Shown: positions 22,860 through 35,100 of the stretch, one piece after another
Numbering within the stretch: position 1 is the first letter of the stretch
Layout: each line of letters starts with the position of its first letter
Assembly: GCA_015698045.1 (NCBI GenBank)
Contig: BLAL01000194.1
Span: 1,116,001-1,180,000, forward strand
Direction: 5' to 3'
DNA length: 64,000 nucleotides
DNA from: Rhizophagus clarus
Lineage: Eukaryota; Glomeromycota; Glomeromycetes; Glomerales; Glomeraceae
The notes under the pieces: generated by a model
The model's input: only the letters and a program-made list of their open reading frames with translations
What the model was told of the DNA's origin: nothing
Databases searched by the model: none
Position numbers and translations under genes: made by a program

Positions 22860-24721
22860 GGATACTGATAATTTTGGGGATGATGATGTAAGAGATTCAT
22901 ACGTCTTGTTTAAGGATGTAGAGAAACAGTTAAAGAGGTGGGAAAAACAGAAAAAATACTCACATTGATTAACGATTCAATTGATCCATCAATCAATCAA
23001 GGAAATCAAGGAGGTTCATTTACATTGAAATTAGAAAAGTTAAATGACGTAATTCAGCGCAGTATAATTAGACTATAATTAGCTAGTACTAACCTCTTTA
23101 GCCAATTGCTCTTACGACCATAAGAGGTATAATTATCAAAAAAAATTGCTAGAATGATAAAACATAAGAATTGAAGTCATGTGTACGAATATTTTCAGAT
23201 TTTCCTTCTTTTTTTAATAATTAAAATTCTTTTATTCTATTAAATTAATTTTATTTCCTAATTGGTTCTCTTCTTCAGATTCAATGGCTAATAAATATCA
23301 AAAGAAAAAACAAATATGTCGTTTAGTGTTTTTAATCGAATCAATCATTGAGTCAATTCGATAAAATAATGGCCTTGATTAAATCAAACTAATTTCATGA
23401 CAATGTTGCGTATTATTTTTCCTAGTTTCAACAAAAAAAAAAAATTTATTTTGTACTGTAACGGTCTATGCAGATGTCACTGTTTTAAAAAATAAAATTT
23501 TGTGAAAATAAATAGTAATTTATAATGACTTTACTAAACACTACTGGTACTTAACATATTTTCACAAAAACTATAGCCTAAATAAAAGAAGTTATTCTAA
23601 TTAAAGTTACTTAACATCTTTAAATAACCAAAAAAAGTTTAATTAATCATATTACAAATGTTGCAAATTAAATAAGAAATAAATTTTTTTTTTTTTTATA
23701 AATTTCTATTATTAAATGCACATAACGAATTGTTCTAATATATAGATAATTTTTGTAATTTTATAATTTTAATTAATATTTAAATATTTCTAGTATTGCA
23801 CTGTTTCTAAAAAGGGATGCGTACCTAATCTGTGATTGTAAGACCAAAAAACTAACTGAAAATAATATCTGCAATAATAATATAGAATATTTATCTGCAG
23901 TAAAATCATAGTATAAAAACAATTTACAAATGTTTAGATGATAGCTGGTACAGTTTTTAATATAATTAAGATTTGTAGTATTAGTTAGATTTTAATATAT
24001 ATTTATCATAATAATCAACTCTTGATATAATGAACCTTAAATTCTACATCTCAACTTTATTATAGGACTATAATAAAAAATTTAAGCATTCTAATTGGCT
24101 ACTTCACTATAATAAGAGAATTTTAATGCATTTAATTAATTAAATGTCACATATTAACAAAAATCTGTTATATTAAAGATTTATTATATTAAGGGTTAAC
24201 TGTATTTTGTTTTTATCAACTAATAAACTACTGTATATTACAGGTTGATCTTATATTATTATATCAATATCTCAAATTTTTATTATAAATAAAATGTGTT
24301 TAAAAGATTATATAGTAACCAGAAAAATATTTTTACATAATATTTAAGCAATTTAATTTCATTAAATAATAAAATCAATAGTAAAATAAACTTTTTATTA
24401 GATGAAAAAGAAAGGTATTATGCATAAAAAAGTACTATAACTTACAATATATGGTATATTAAATTTGCTTCTTTTAAAAAGATTAAAAAAAATATAAATA
24501 TAAAAATATTATTATAAAAATATTATTTTTCAAATACAAAATTATATTATAAAAATTAAAATATGTAAAATTAATAATATAATAAAAAAAAAAGTATCTG
24601 TTTAAAAAAATATTTATAAAAAAATTTTTTTTAATATATATTATACTATATAAACAAAGGAAAAAGCTAAAAATAACGCCATGTTATTATATATAAATTA
24701 TTAACATCCATGTTATCGTAT
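22860..24721. other. AT-rich intergenic DNA
   Basis: Holds a 38-codon open frame at its left edge (22858-22974, +; MDTDNFGDDDVRDSY start) of unknown meaning. Otherwise non-coding with no recognisable repeat family, becoming extremely AT-rich from about 23.7 kb. Confidence 0.4.
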
Positions 24722-24934
24722 ATTTTTTGATCACCGTGCTTACATCACCGGTTATGAAGAATTCACCGGGGGTGAATTTTGTTTAACCGGAAGTAAATTA
24801 GATCACCATTAATAGTTTAAAATGTGGCTTATAATAGACTACAATAGACTTTTTTATTTTTCCCACGACTTCTTTTTTTCTCTTTTCTTCTACTTTCATT
24901 TTTACCTTTTATAATAACTTTCATTTATTTCACA

Positions 24935-27900
24935 ATGGATTTTCAAGAATTTTCTCCTTTGGTTCCTGTTGAATTTTATAATAATACTTATAATGAACCC
25001 TTAGTCAATTTTTATAATGAAAATATGGATACTAAAGATGACTTATCTGATGATATCAGTGACTTTATAAACGAAGAAAATGATGGCAATTTATCACTTC
25101 AAAAAGGACAAATTTTTGAAACTTTTGAAGAAGTAGAAAGATATTTAACAAATTATTGCGAACAAAAGGGCTTTGAATACCGTAAAAGAAGAGTTGAATT
25201 TGATGATGATAATATCATACGCAAACGTACTTATGAATGTACAAAAGCAGCTCAATACCAACCAAAAAAAGATAAAGATCCTGAAAAACATCGTCAACGA
25301 AGTTCTGGATCAATTGGTTGTCAGTGGTATATAAATGTAACTTGTCCAAAATCAACAGAAGTTATCAAGATCTCCACAATAGTTGATGAACATAATCATC
25401 CTCTAAATTCAAATATTAAAATTCATGGAGCTCAATTTCGCCGGTTTTCAAAAGAAATGAAATGTGATATATTGGAATAACTTACTGCAGTTCCAACTAT
25501 AGGTGCTCGAACTATATACAGATTATTAATTAAAAAATATCCAGACACTTACATTCACCGCAAAAATTTGTATAATGCAATACAAGAAGTTAGAAGATGT
25601 AAGCGAATAGAAGAAAAAGATGATGCAGAGAACATGTTACAAGATTTGTACAACCTTCAAAAGGAAGATCCTGGTTGGGTAATTGAAACACGTATAGTTG
25701 GAGATGATTTTCGTTTAGGAAGTGTTCTATGGATGTCACCACAGCAGGTTCAACTTTGGACGAGATTCCATGATGTAGTTATTACAGATGATACCTATAA
25801 AACAAATCGATATGACATGGCTTTGTCATTGTTTATGATAATTGACAATCATAATCGAACTCGTGTTATAGCACAAGCTTTGATAGAAGATGAAACTGAC
25901 TCAACTTTTCAATGGATTCTTGATTGTATATTGCGTGCAACTAATTTCTTATTTCCACGAGTCATTTTTACAGATGGAGACTTGGCAATGGCTGCAGCTA
26001 TTAAAGCAAAATTGCCTAATACTCATCATTGTATTTGTCTTTTCCATATAAATCAAAATTTTATAAAGCAGTTGAAAGGAAAACTTCGGGATGAATTTAC
26101 TTCTTGCCATCAATTGTTTATTAAAACCCGAAATAGCTCTTGTGTTGAAGATTTTGAAAGAAGGTGGCAACGGTTGATATCAAACTACCCTGCTGCTAAA
26201 TCTTATTTGCAAAACAAGTTATATCCAATTCGATTTTCTTGGGCATATTGCTATACACAAACTAGGTTCACAGCTGGTACTACTACAACTCAAAGAGCTG
26301 AATCTGAAAACAATACTATCAAATTAGAAGGACTTCATACAGCTTCATTAGTTCGTCTTACCCAACAAATTCATATGAGATTAGAAGAGGAGAAGCAGTA
26401 TGCAGAATTTGAAGATCAAAAAACTCGGAATATTATGATTAGTATACCACATATTGATGAAAAATACTTTGGATCTATTCTTCAAGTATTAAAAGAATTT
26501 CTTACACCAAACATGCTAACAATTGCAAAAAAAGAAATTTCTGAAAGTATTTTATATGAAGCAATGCAGATTAATTTGAGTTTAAATTTAGATACTTTGG
26601 TAAGCTAAAAAGAAGTTATTTGGAGTTAGGGTAAGGGAATGTGGCATAGCGACTTTACATTAAAAAAAGAGCTACTTAAGGTTAGGGTAAGGGAATGTGG
26701 CATAGTGAATTTACGTTAAGAAGGAGTTACTTAGGGTTAGGGTAAGGGAATGTGGCATAGTGAATTTACGTTAAGAAGGAGTTACTTAGGGTTAGGGTAA
26801 GGGAATGTGGCATAGTGAATTTACGTTAAAAAAGAGTTACTTAGGGTTAGGGTAAGAGAGTGTGGGATAATGAATTTAGGGTTAGGGTAAGGGAGTGGGA
26901 TAATGAATTTAGGGTTAGGGTAAGGGAGTGTGGCATAGTTATTTAAATTGTTTATTTTTGATGAAGCTAAAATTGACATTAATATGCTTTTGCGCAATAG
27001 AATGTTAAGCTAAAATATTTATTATTCATTTTCTTTTAGGATTTTGAATATACGCCTCAAGATGACGCTCTTGAAAATAAATATGATTGGAAAAAGGCAT
27101 TCCTTAAAGATCTTATGAAAAATATTCCAAAACCTTTGATTATTGAAATATGGAAAGTACAACCATCTATTGGTGCACAACCTTGGCTCGTACAGTATGT
27201 TATTCTATTGCAAGATGGAAGTCACATATGCACATGCTTAATGTTGATCAATAAAGGAATTATTTGCCGTCATTTTATCAAAATTCTTACAAAAAGTGCA
27301 TCAGCCTTTTTTAATATCTCATTAATCCCATCAAGATGGTATAATGATCAAACTGCACAATTATCTGGAGATGAAATACGTGCTTCACCATCAATTCAAT
27401 TATTTAATAATTCTCAAAGTGAATCAATTCATATAACTCCTAATATGGAATATTCATACTTGGATATTATGCGTGAAGGAAATGTTTTTACACCAGAACT
27501 AAAGGAAATAGTAACTGATCGTCAACAATATGCAAAAGCTTGTGGGTTACAAAAAAAAGCATATAATCTTGCCAAGCAGTTAGGACAAGAATCAGAGTAT
27601 ATAAATTTACTTAATAATTTTATACTTTCTATGGAAGTTAGTTTAAATGAGATGAATGATAAAGAAAATACAGATAAAGTTCAAAGAAGAATTTCTAATC
27701 CAATCTATGTAAAACCTCGTGGAAGACCGCCTCAAAAAAGATATAAGAGTTCTTTAGAACCGCAATACACTAGCTACACAAATGCAGAACTTCGTGCACC
27801 TTTAGGAAATACATGTCAAAACGTTGATTATTCTTTATCTGATAAAGTTTTAGTAAATGGCGAGTCAAATAATTCTAAGCAGATGAAAAAATATGGAAGA

Positions 27901-27969
27901 TGTAAGCAATATGCAATGCACAATAGGCGTACATGTAATGTGGATTTGTCAAAATTACAAAGTACTTAA
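24935..27969 (+). pseudogene. MULE/FAR1-like transposase, one in-frame stop
   Basis: Two exons, 24935-26599 and 27040-27969, joined in frame across a 440 bp GTAAGC...TTAG intron; 864 codons if the stop is ignored. Seen: an acidic N terminus; a FAR1/WRKY-GCM1-like zinc DNA-binding domain (about residues 62-160: FETFEEVERYL, YECTK, GCQWYI, DEHNHPL); a MULE DDE domain with VITDDTYKTN (about 285), IFTDGDLAMAAA (about 347) and RAESENN (about 457); and a SWIM zinc finger CTCLMLINKGIICRHF in exon 2. The only lesion is TAA at codon 182 (25478-25480), most simply a CAA-to-TAA change, which separates the DNA-binding domain from the catalytic domain. It would cut and paste the element at its TIRs. A sequencing error or readthrough cannot be excluded. 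Confidence 0.8.
26616..26940 (+). repeat. Telomere-like minisatellite inside the transposase intron
   Basis: About six tandem units with a clear 55 bp period in the best copies (e.g. CATAG at 26701 and 26756). Each unit contains TTAGGGTTAGGGTAAGGGA followed by a GTGGCATAGTGAATTTACG spacer; the last units shrink to about 30-45 bp. It lies wholly in the intron 26600-27039. Confidence 0.85.
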
Positions 27970-28279
27970 TTTTATTCTTTATTATAGTGTAAAAATATTA
28001 TAATATTTTTCTTCTAATAATGTAATAAACTTAATATACAATAATTAATAAATAATATATGATTATTTTTAATAAGGTTAATATTAACCGGATTTTCATT
28101 TTATATAAATTTAACAAAATAAGGTTATTATTAACCGGATGGGAGGTGATTTTTCACAGGGGGTGAGTTTTAGCAACGCTGATAAACAAAAGTAGCAAAT
28201 ACCAAATATTTATTGATTTCTCAAAATGTATATAATAACTGCATTTAAAATTTTAAAGTTTATTGGTTAAACTGTATTA

Positions 28280-29952
28280 TTAAAGTTGTCTGCCGAGTCT
28301 AAAGAGTTTTGACATATTGAAATTGTCAAAACTATTTTGACATATGATATATATAATATATACATATCAAACAGCAATCACTATTGTCAATTTAATGAAA
28401 AAACCCATTTCACAACAGTTTTTCAAGTATTTAATAAAAATGTTATGAGACGTTTTTTATTTTTTAATTTTTAAGCGAAAAAAACCATTTTGCAACAGTT
28501 TTTCAAGCATTTAATAAAAAATATTGTGAAACATTTTTTATTTTTTAATTTTTAAACAAAAAAAACTGTTTTACAACAGGTTTTCAATTATTTAATAAAA
28601 AACGTTATGAAATATTATTATTTTTTTAACTTAGAAAAAAAACTGTTTTACAATGCAATAGTTTTTCAATTATTTAATAAAAAATGTTGCGAAATATTTT
28701 TTATTTTTGAATTTTTAAGTGAAAAAAACTATTTCACAATGGGTTTTCAAGCTTTTTTAACTTAGAAAAAAAATTGTTTTGCAACAGTTTTTCAATTATT
28801 TAATAAAAAATGTTGCAAAATGTTTTTTATTTTTGAATTTTTAAGCGAAAAGAACCATTTTGCAACAGTTTTCAAGCTTTTTTAATTTAGAAAAAAACCA
28901 TTTCGCAACAGTTTTTCAATTATTTAATAAAAAATGTTGTGAAATATTTTTTATTTTTTAACTTAGAAAAAAAAACCATTTCACAATAGTTTTTCAATTA
29001 TTTAATAAAAAACATTGCAAAACATTTTTTATTTTTTAATTTTTAAACAAAAAAACTGTTTCACAATGGTTTTTCAATTATTTAATAAAAAACATTGTGA
29101 AACAATTTTTATTTTTGAATTTTAAGCAAAAAGAACCATTTCGCAATAGTTTTTCAAGCTTTTTTTAACTTAAAAAAAAATTATTTTGCAACAGTTTTTC
29201 AATTATTTAATAAAAAATGTTGGAAAATGTTTTTTATTTTTTTAACTTAAAAAAAAAAAACCATTTTGCAACAGTTTTTTAATTATTTAATAAAAATATT
29301 ATGAAACATTTTTTATTTTTTAATTTTTAAGCAAAAAAAAACCATTTTGTAACAGGTTTTCAAACTTTTTTAATTTAGAAAAAAACTATTTCACAACAGT
29401 TTTTCAATTATTTAATAAAAAATGTTGCGAAATGTTTTTTATTTTTTTAACTTAAAAAAAAACCATTTTACAACAGGTTTTCAAGTATTTAATAAAAAAC
29501 GTTATGAAACATTTTTTATTTTTGAATTTTTAAGCGAAAAAACCATTTTGCAACAGTTTTTCAAGCTTTTTTAACTTAAAAAAAAACTGTTTCATAACAG
29601 TTTTTTAAAAAATATTGCAAAACATTTTTTATTTTTGAATTTTTAAGTAAAAAAAAACCATTTCGCAACAGGTTTTCAAGCTTTTTTAACTTAGAAAAAA
29701 AACTGTTTTATAACAGTTTTTTAATTATTTAATAAAAAACGTTATAAAATATTTCTTATTTTTTAATTTTTATTATAATAAATATAACCTGTTGCGAAAT
29801 ATTATGATGTTTAGTTTTAGTAGTTTCAACATGTCAAAACTAGTTTTGACAATTTTGACATGTCAAACCTATTTCAGCATTTCAGCATTTTGATGTATAT
29901 TAGGTTTCAACATTTTGATATTGACTAATTGAGTTTCAGTAGGCAACTTTAA
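28280..29952. mobile_element. Hairpin-array TIR element, copy 1 (old)
   Basis: Homologous in inverted orientation to 46858-48060. Left end TTAAAGTTGTCTGCCGAGTC, right end (reverse complement) TTAAAGTTGCCTACTGAAAC, i.e. decayed CTAAAGTTGCCTGCCGAAAC. The interior is a run of more than a dozen stem-loop units: TTTYRCAACAGTTTTT, loop CAATTATTTAAT, then AAAAATGTTGYRAAA. CpG in the stem core is mostly replaced by TG or CA. No target-site duplication survives. No coding capacity, so it is non-autonomous. Confidence 0.75.
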
Positions 29953-32404
29953 TTGTTTATTTACAACAAGCTATCAGTGTAAAAATGTAAAACTTCATTT
30001 TTTCCTGTGTGATCTGTGATGCAATTATGAACATCTTTAACTTGCTATTTTAGGCTATCATCTGAGATCCATTAATTTATCCAGACAAGGCCATCAATGT
30101 TAGCTCTGAGATTGTTTATGAGCATAGGCAAGGTAGCGTTAATAGCACTCAGCACCATTGGGATGCAAACAAATGGTAACAGTAGATTAATTTCCATGTT
30201 ATTTTCCTTACTACTTGCGTCTTGCTTTGATCATCATTGAGTATATTAATTCATTTATTATAAAGTAGTTTTCCATCTGCCATAACTATGACAAATGATA
30301 GTATCTGAAGTCTGTTTTGCGGTATCAATTTATTTGGAGTTCCTGTATCCTTAAAAGTAATAATACATTTATCAGGATAGTTATCGTCTGCCTTGATAGT
30401 TTCAGGCTTTATAAGTGCTCAATTTGAGTAGTTGCCTTGTATTGACCTTTGATTTTAGCTTTCTCAATATGCCCAATGATTAATTTATCATGATCGTTAG
30501 TGAGAAAACCTAGAACTAAAGATCTTTTAAGACGTTTATTTTCAGAAATGGGTGGGAAAAAATTTCATAAAGTAGACCTAATTAGAAAATGAGAAATGAA
30601 TGGATTGGTTGAATTTTTTTGTTCTATGATAATCTTAGTTAAAATCTTGAACCATTTAGCTGGTCATTTTTTAATTAATAGGCTTGTTGCAAAATGGTAT
30701 AAAGACCAACTCATAAATAAACCTGAAGGTAGTAATAATTACTCAACCTAAACAATGGAAAATTATGTAGCTTACTTGAATGATTTGAATATGTTAAAAG
30801 AATGATGGTCTGTGAAAAGTTCTATAATAAGTGTGCTAATTAATGAAAGAGACCACTTCCTTTTATTGATCTTATCTTATTCCAGGGTAATTTGCATTAT
30901 GCGTCTGATCAATAATATATGTAGACTGAGATTGTGACGAGTCATGTATTTCAATAGTAATAGGACCTTTAAATTATAGTTAAAAATGTTATAAGGTATA
31001 GCGGCTTGCAGCTGAGCTGATCATAATCATATTAAAGAATGTAATAGATGCGGCCTTCATGTCATTGATAAATTTAGTAAAATTAGAGATCTGTGTAGTA
31101 CACAAAACTTTTCAGGAGTAGTCCAATCCTATAAAGTTGGAAGTAAAATAATGCAGCGTTAGGAAAACTTCTGGCTAATCCATAGATGTGCTTAACTAAT
31201 TTGATTACAGGTAAGAATATTGAAATCCACTTTGATTAAGATATAAGTCTCTTAATTTTATTAATATTAATAATAATTTATTGGAAATTTGGAATTATAA
31301 GAGTAAAACTCTCAAAGTTTAATTAGAAAATAAATATTTTATTATGAATTTATTATTAATTTTATATTTTTAAAGTGTTTATTTAATTTAATGATATTAT
31401 AAATAATAATATTTGATATTTGTTTAATAAAAAATTATATATGATAAATAATAATATTTAATGTTTAATGATTAATATTTATGAAAATGTTTGTAATGAT
31501 TTATAGTATTAGTAATATTTAACTTACTTTATATAAGTTTAGTTATATTTATTTTTTATCAGAAAACTAATGTGGCATTAGTATTAACAATTTTTTATAA
31601 TAGCATTTTATGTTTATTAAAGAAAATCAAATTAAATTTAATATATTATAGTATAATAAAAAATAAACTTACTTATCATTAAAAATCAAAACTTAAAATA
31701 ATATTTCATCAAATATGTTTTTAAAACTATCACATCATATCCATTTTTAATGATATAAAAAAAATTATAATGTAAAATTTATAAAAAAATATAAGAGAAA
31801 TAAAAAAGAAAAAAAAAATTCTAGAAACAAAATTAAACTAAATAACTAAAAAATTAAACTTAAACTATTCTTAAATTAATAAATTATTTTAAATTAATTA
31901 GTTAAACTACATTAATTATTCTAATAAAACCTTCAATCCTATAATTATATTTTTTATATTTGATTTAAAGAACTGGTTTTTTTAGTTCAGAATATATATT
32001 TGTTTTTTATTTTATTGTTAAATCTATTATTTAAAGATATATTATTGAAACCAGTAATTAATTGAGATCAAGATATCTTATTTATATTACTAAATTAAGT
32101 AAGTTTATGATAATTCTAAAAGTCAAAGTTTAAAGTAGAATATTTGCATTATAAGATACTTGTATTATTCTAAAATTATGTTATTTATATAGTACTAGAA
32201 GTATACTCTAATAAAATCTATTTAATTTATTATCTGTTTTTTAAATAAATCAGATGATTTGAATTATAAATGAACAGATTTCAAATAATTTAAATAGATT
32301 CATTAGATAATACTATATTGAATAGATATTATATAAATAATCAGATTGATCAAATTAATCAAATAATTTGTCAATTCAGTATTTTTTTTAATTGCTATTT
32401 TTTT
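29953..32404. other. Decayed repeat DNA, no intact gene
   Basis: The first 1.3 kb is of moderate complexity and looks like a strongly mutated transposon. A short word near 31130 (AAAGTTGGAAGTAAAATAA) recurs in similar form near 43085, hinting at the same relic family as 42800-44505. From about 31.25 kb it is almost pure A/T. No domain recognised. Confidence 0.35.
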
Positions 32405-33935
32405 TTAAAAAAATTTTTTTTTTATTTATTTATTTTCTAACATTTCTTTTTATTTCATTTTATAGATTTCAGCTTCTTAGATTTTTTTAAGATATCAGTA
32501 AATTAGTTTTTTTTAAAATTTACTTTAAAGAAATATAATTAATGTTTCTTTTTTTAATCTTTTTTATAGATTTTAGCTTTTTGGATTTTTAAGATATCAA
32601 TAAATTAGTTTTTTTAGAATTTGCTTTGAAGAAATGTAACTAACATTTCTTTTTTTTATTCTTTTTTTGTAGATTTTGACTTTTTAAATTCTTTGAAATA
32701 TCAAATAAGTATATGAAATGAATTTTTTTAGAATTACTTAAAAAAATATAATTAATATTTTTTTTTTTATTCTTTTTTGTAAATTTTGACTTCTTGGATT
32801 CTTTAAGATATTGATAAGTTAATTTTTTGAAATTTATTTTGAAGAAATGTAATTAATATTTTTTTTTAGGATTTTGTTTTTTTCCGCACCTATGATACAT
32901 TACACCCTGAACACTCTGGGTAAAATTACAGTAATGCCAGGCAAAATTAAACATATGACATTTAACTGGGACGTGAAAAATAGATTTTTTACAACTGAAA
33001 AAATTTTAAGTCTCCAGAATACATATAAAAAAATAAAAAGAGAAGGGGTGTGACTATAGATGCCACTCAAATCCAAAATAATTTGGGATTATGGCAGCTC
33101 AAATGTACAAATTCAAATTAATTTACAAATTACATATATAAATTTTGCAATTTATATATTAGGGATTTGGAAATTATGGCTATCAAAATATATAAATTAA
33201 TTTGAGATTTGCTTAAAATAATTTAGGTGGTATCTATAGGTATGACACAGGTGATAAAAAACGGTGCAATGCATCACAGGTGTGAAAAATTATTAAACCT
33301 TTTTTTTTTATTCTTTTTTATAGATTTTAACTTTTTGGATTTTTTAAGATATTAGATAAATATATAAAATGGATTTTTTTAGAATTTACTTTAAGGAAAT
33401 ATAATTAATATTTTTTTTTTATTTTTTTTGTAGATTTTGACTTTTTAGATTTTTTGAAATATTGAATAAGTATATAAAAGTAGATTTTTTTTAGAATTTA
33501 CTTTAAAGAAATATATTAATATTTCTTTTTTTATTTATTTTTTGTAAATTTTAACTTTTTAAATTCTTTAGGATATTAGATAAATATATAGAGGTAAGTT
33601 TTTTTGGAATTTATTTTAAAAATTATACTAAAATTTCTTTTTTATTCTTTTTTTATAGAATTCAATTTCCTGAGTTTTTTAGAATATTGAATAAGTGTAT
33701 AAAATTATTTCTTTTAAAATTTATTTAAAAAAATATACTAATATTTTTTTTTTTTATTTTATTTTTATAGATTTCAGCTTTCAAAAATCTTTGAAATATA
33801 AGTGAATGTATAAAAGATGGATTTTTTTGAAATTTACTTTAAAAAAATATATTAATATTTTTTTTTTATTTTGTTTTTATAAAATTTAGCTTTCTGGAAT
33901 TTTTAAATATAGTAAATGTATGGGATGGGTTTACT
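32405..33935. repeat. Tandem array with 100-110 bp unit
   Basis: About ten diverged units, each holding a T-rich run, TTTTTATAGATTTTAGCTTT-like and GGATTTTTTAAGATAT-like words, then AGAATTTACTTTAAAGAAAT and ATTAATATTTCTTTTTT. The array is split by an unrelated TIR element at 32868-33300. Very AT-rich; no coding function. Confidence 0.75.
32868..33300. mobile_element. MITE with AGG...CCT termini, copy 1
   Basis: Imperfect TIRs of about 38 bp. The left contains CGCACCTATGATACATTACA; the reverse complement of the right contains CACACCTGTGATGCATTGCA. The outermost bases are AGG and CCT against T tracts, so any target-site duplication is unreadable. A shorter homologous copy lies at 41363-41565 in the opposite orientation. 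No coding capacity. Confidence 0.65.
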
Positions 33936-34379
33936 TTAAGAAATAATTTTATTTGGTTTAAATTAATAAATTTCTTTATATATTAGTATAAATTTAATTA
34001 ATTAAATTACTTTATTATACAATTGTTATATAATAAATTATAAATCAATAAATATATTATAATTTAAATTAAAATCTGAAAAATAAAAATCTGTTTTATT
34101 GAAAAAAAAATTCGGTATAATAATAAAATAAGATAAATAAAAATTCATCAGATTAAATAGATTAAAAATAGATTAAATAGATTAAATAAATATTTGTTAA
34201 ACCATCTGACCAACCTGATCAATCCAGTATCACAAAATAGTTTATTAGATGAATAGTTATATCTATTGAACCATTTGATCAATTCTATTGAATCTGATTA
34301 ATTTTTGAATGAATAATCAGATATTCAAATTGATGAATTTTGAAGTATACTTTTATACAGTATGAAATCTAATCTTATA
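33936..34379. other. AT-rich DNA, nothing recognised
   Basis: Very low-complexity A/T sequence following the satellite. No ORF, hairpin or repeat family assigned. Confidence 0.4.
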
Positions 34380-35100
34380 TTGTAAAATAATTTATCAACT
34401 TTTATACTCTAGAAGCTTTTTTAATAATTTTAAAGGATTTTAGACTATTGTTAACAAGGAATTAATACTATGATTAACAATTGAAAAAAAAAGTAACTTC
34501 TATCATATTAACAGTCATATTTAAATAACAGTTTAAAATTTTTTTTATTATTTCCTTTTAAAAATATTTCAGAATGCAGGAAACTATTGAATGGAGATTT
34601 CTTTAAGTCTAAAGTTCAGTTCTCTTTATCATAAACTTTTAGGTATTTATAATTTAATATTAGCCTAACTCTTACAAATAAATATTTCTTATATACTTTA
34701 ATATTGATTGTTATTACTTTATCCTAAATAGTAAAATTTATCAGAAGTATATAATTATTCCATTTAATCAGAATGTTATAAACTATTAAATTTAATAATT
34801 ATGCTTGTTCTTTACCTAAAGAATAATAACTAGTAATAATTAAATTAACATTAGTATTATTATTATCTGTTATGTATACTTGTTTTCTCTTTTTTCTTTA
34901 TTATTATTTGTAAACTCTAAAGGCTTTAATATATCATTGCAAGATGGAATCTTAAACATATAAAGAAAGCTATTATTTACAAAAGAAACCATTTTAGATC
35001 TAGAAGGTGCTTTTTCAGGTAACTTACTACTAGAAACAATAAAAAAATTGTTATTTACAAGTGTTTACTGAGTTTGTTTGATTATCATTAATTACTTTAA
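34380..35100 (-). pseudogene. Strongly decayed paralogue of the relic at 43190-43900
   Basis: Collinear similarity by eye to the relic at 43.2-43.9 kb: shared words include TTTCCTTTTAAAAATATTTCAG versus the 43.34 kb version, GGAAACTATTGAATGGAGAT versus AGAGAACTATTGAACAGAGA, and AACCATTTTAGATCTAGAAG versus TACCATCCTTGAACTAGAAA. This copy is much more AT-rich. The encoded product is unknown. Confidence 0.45.

Larger units (their letters stand above)
24722..28190 (+). mobile_element. MULE (Mutator-like) DNA transposon with imperfect TIRs
   Basis: A transposase gene (24935-27969) is bracketed by imperfect terminal inverted repeats. The left side reads ATCACCGTGCTTACATCACC from 24730; the reverse complement of the right side reads ATCAGCGTTGCTAAAACTCA from 28183. 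After these, both ends continue with TGAANAA(T)TCACC. A second shared word, TCACMGGGGGTGANTTTT, lies near each end (about 24764 and 28155), as does TTAACCGGA. No convincing target-site duplication could be read, so the exact outer limits are approximate. Confidence 0.65.

Noticed and set aside
25949-26170. Minus-strand ORF inside the MULE transposase
   Set aside because: Shadow of the catalytic domain on the plus strand.
28380-29800. CRISPR-like array (regular repeats with similar spacing)
   Set aside because: Spacers are themselves repetitive and each unit is a self-complementary hairpin in a eukaryotic TIR element.
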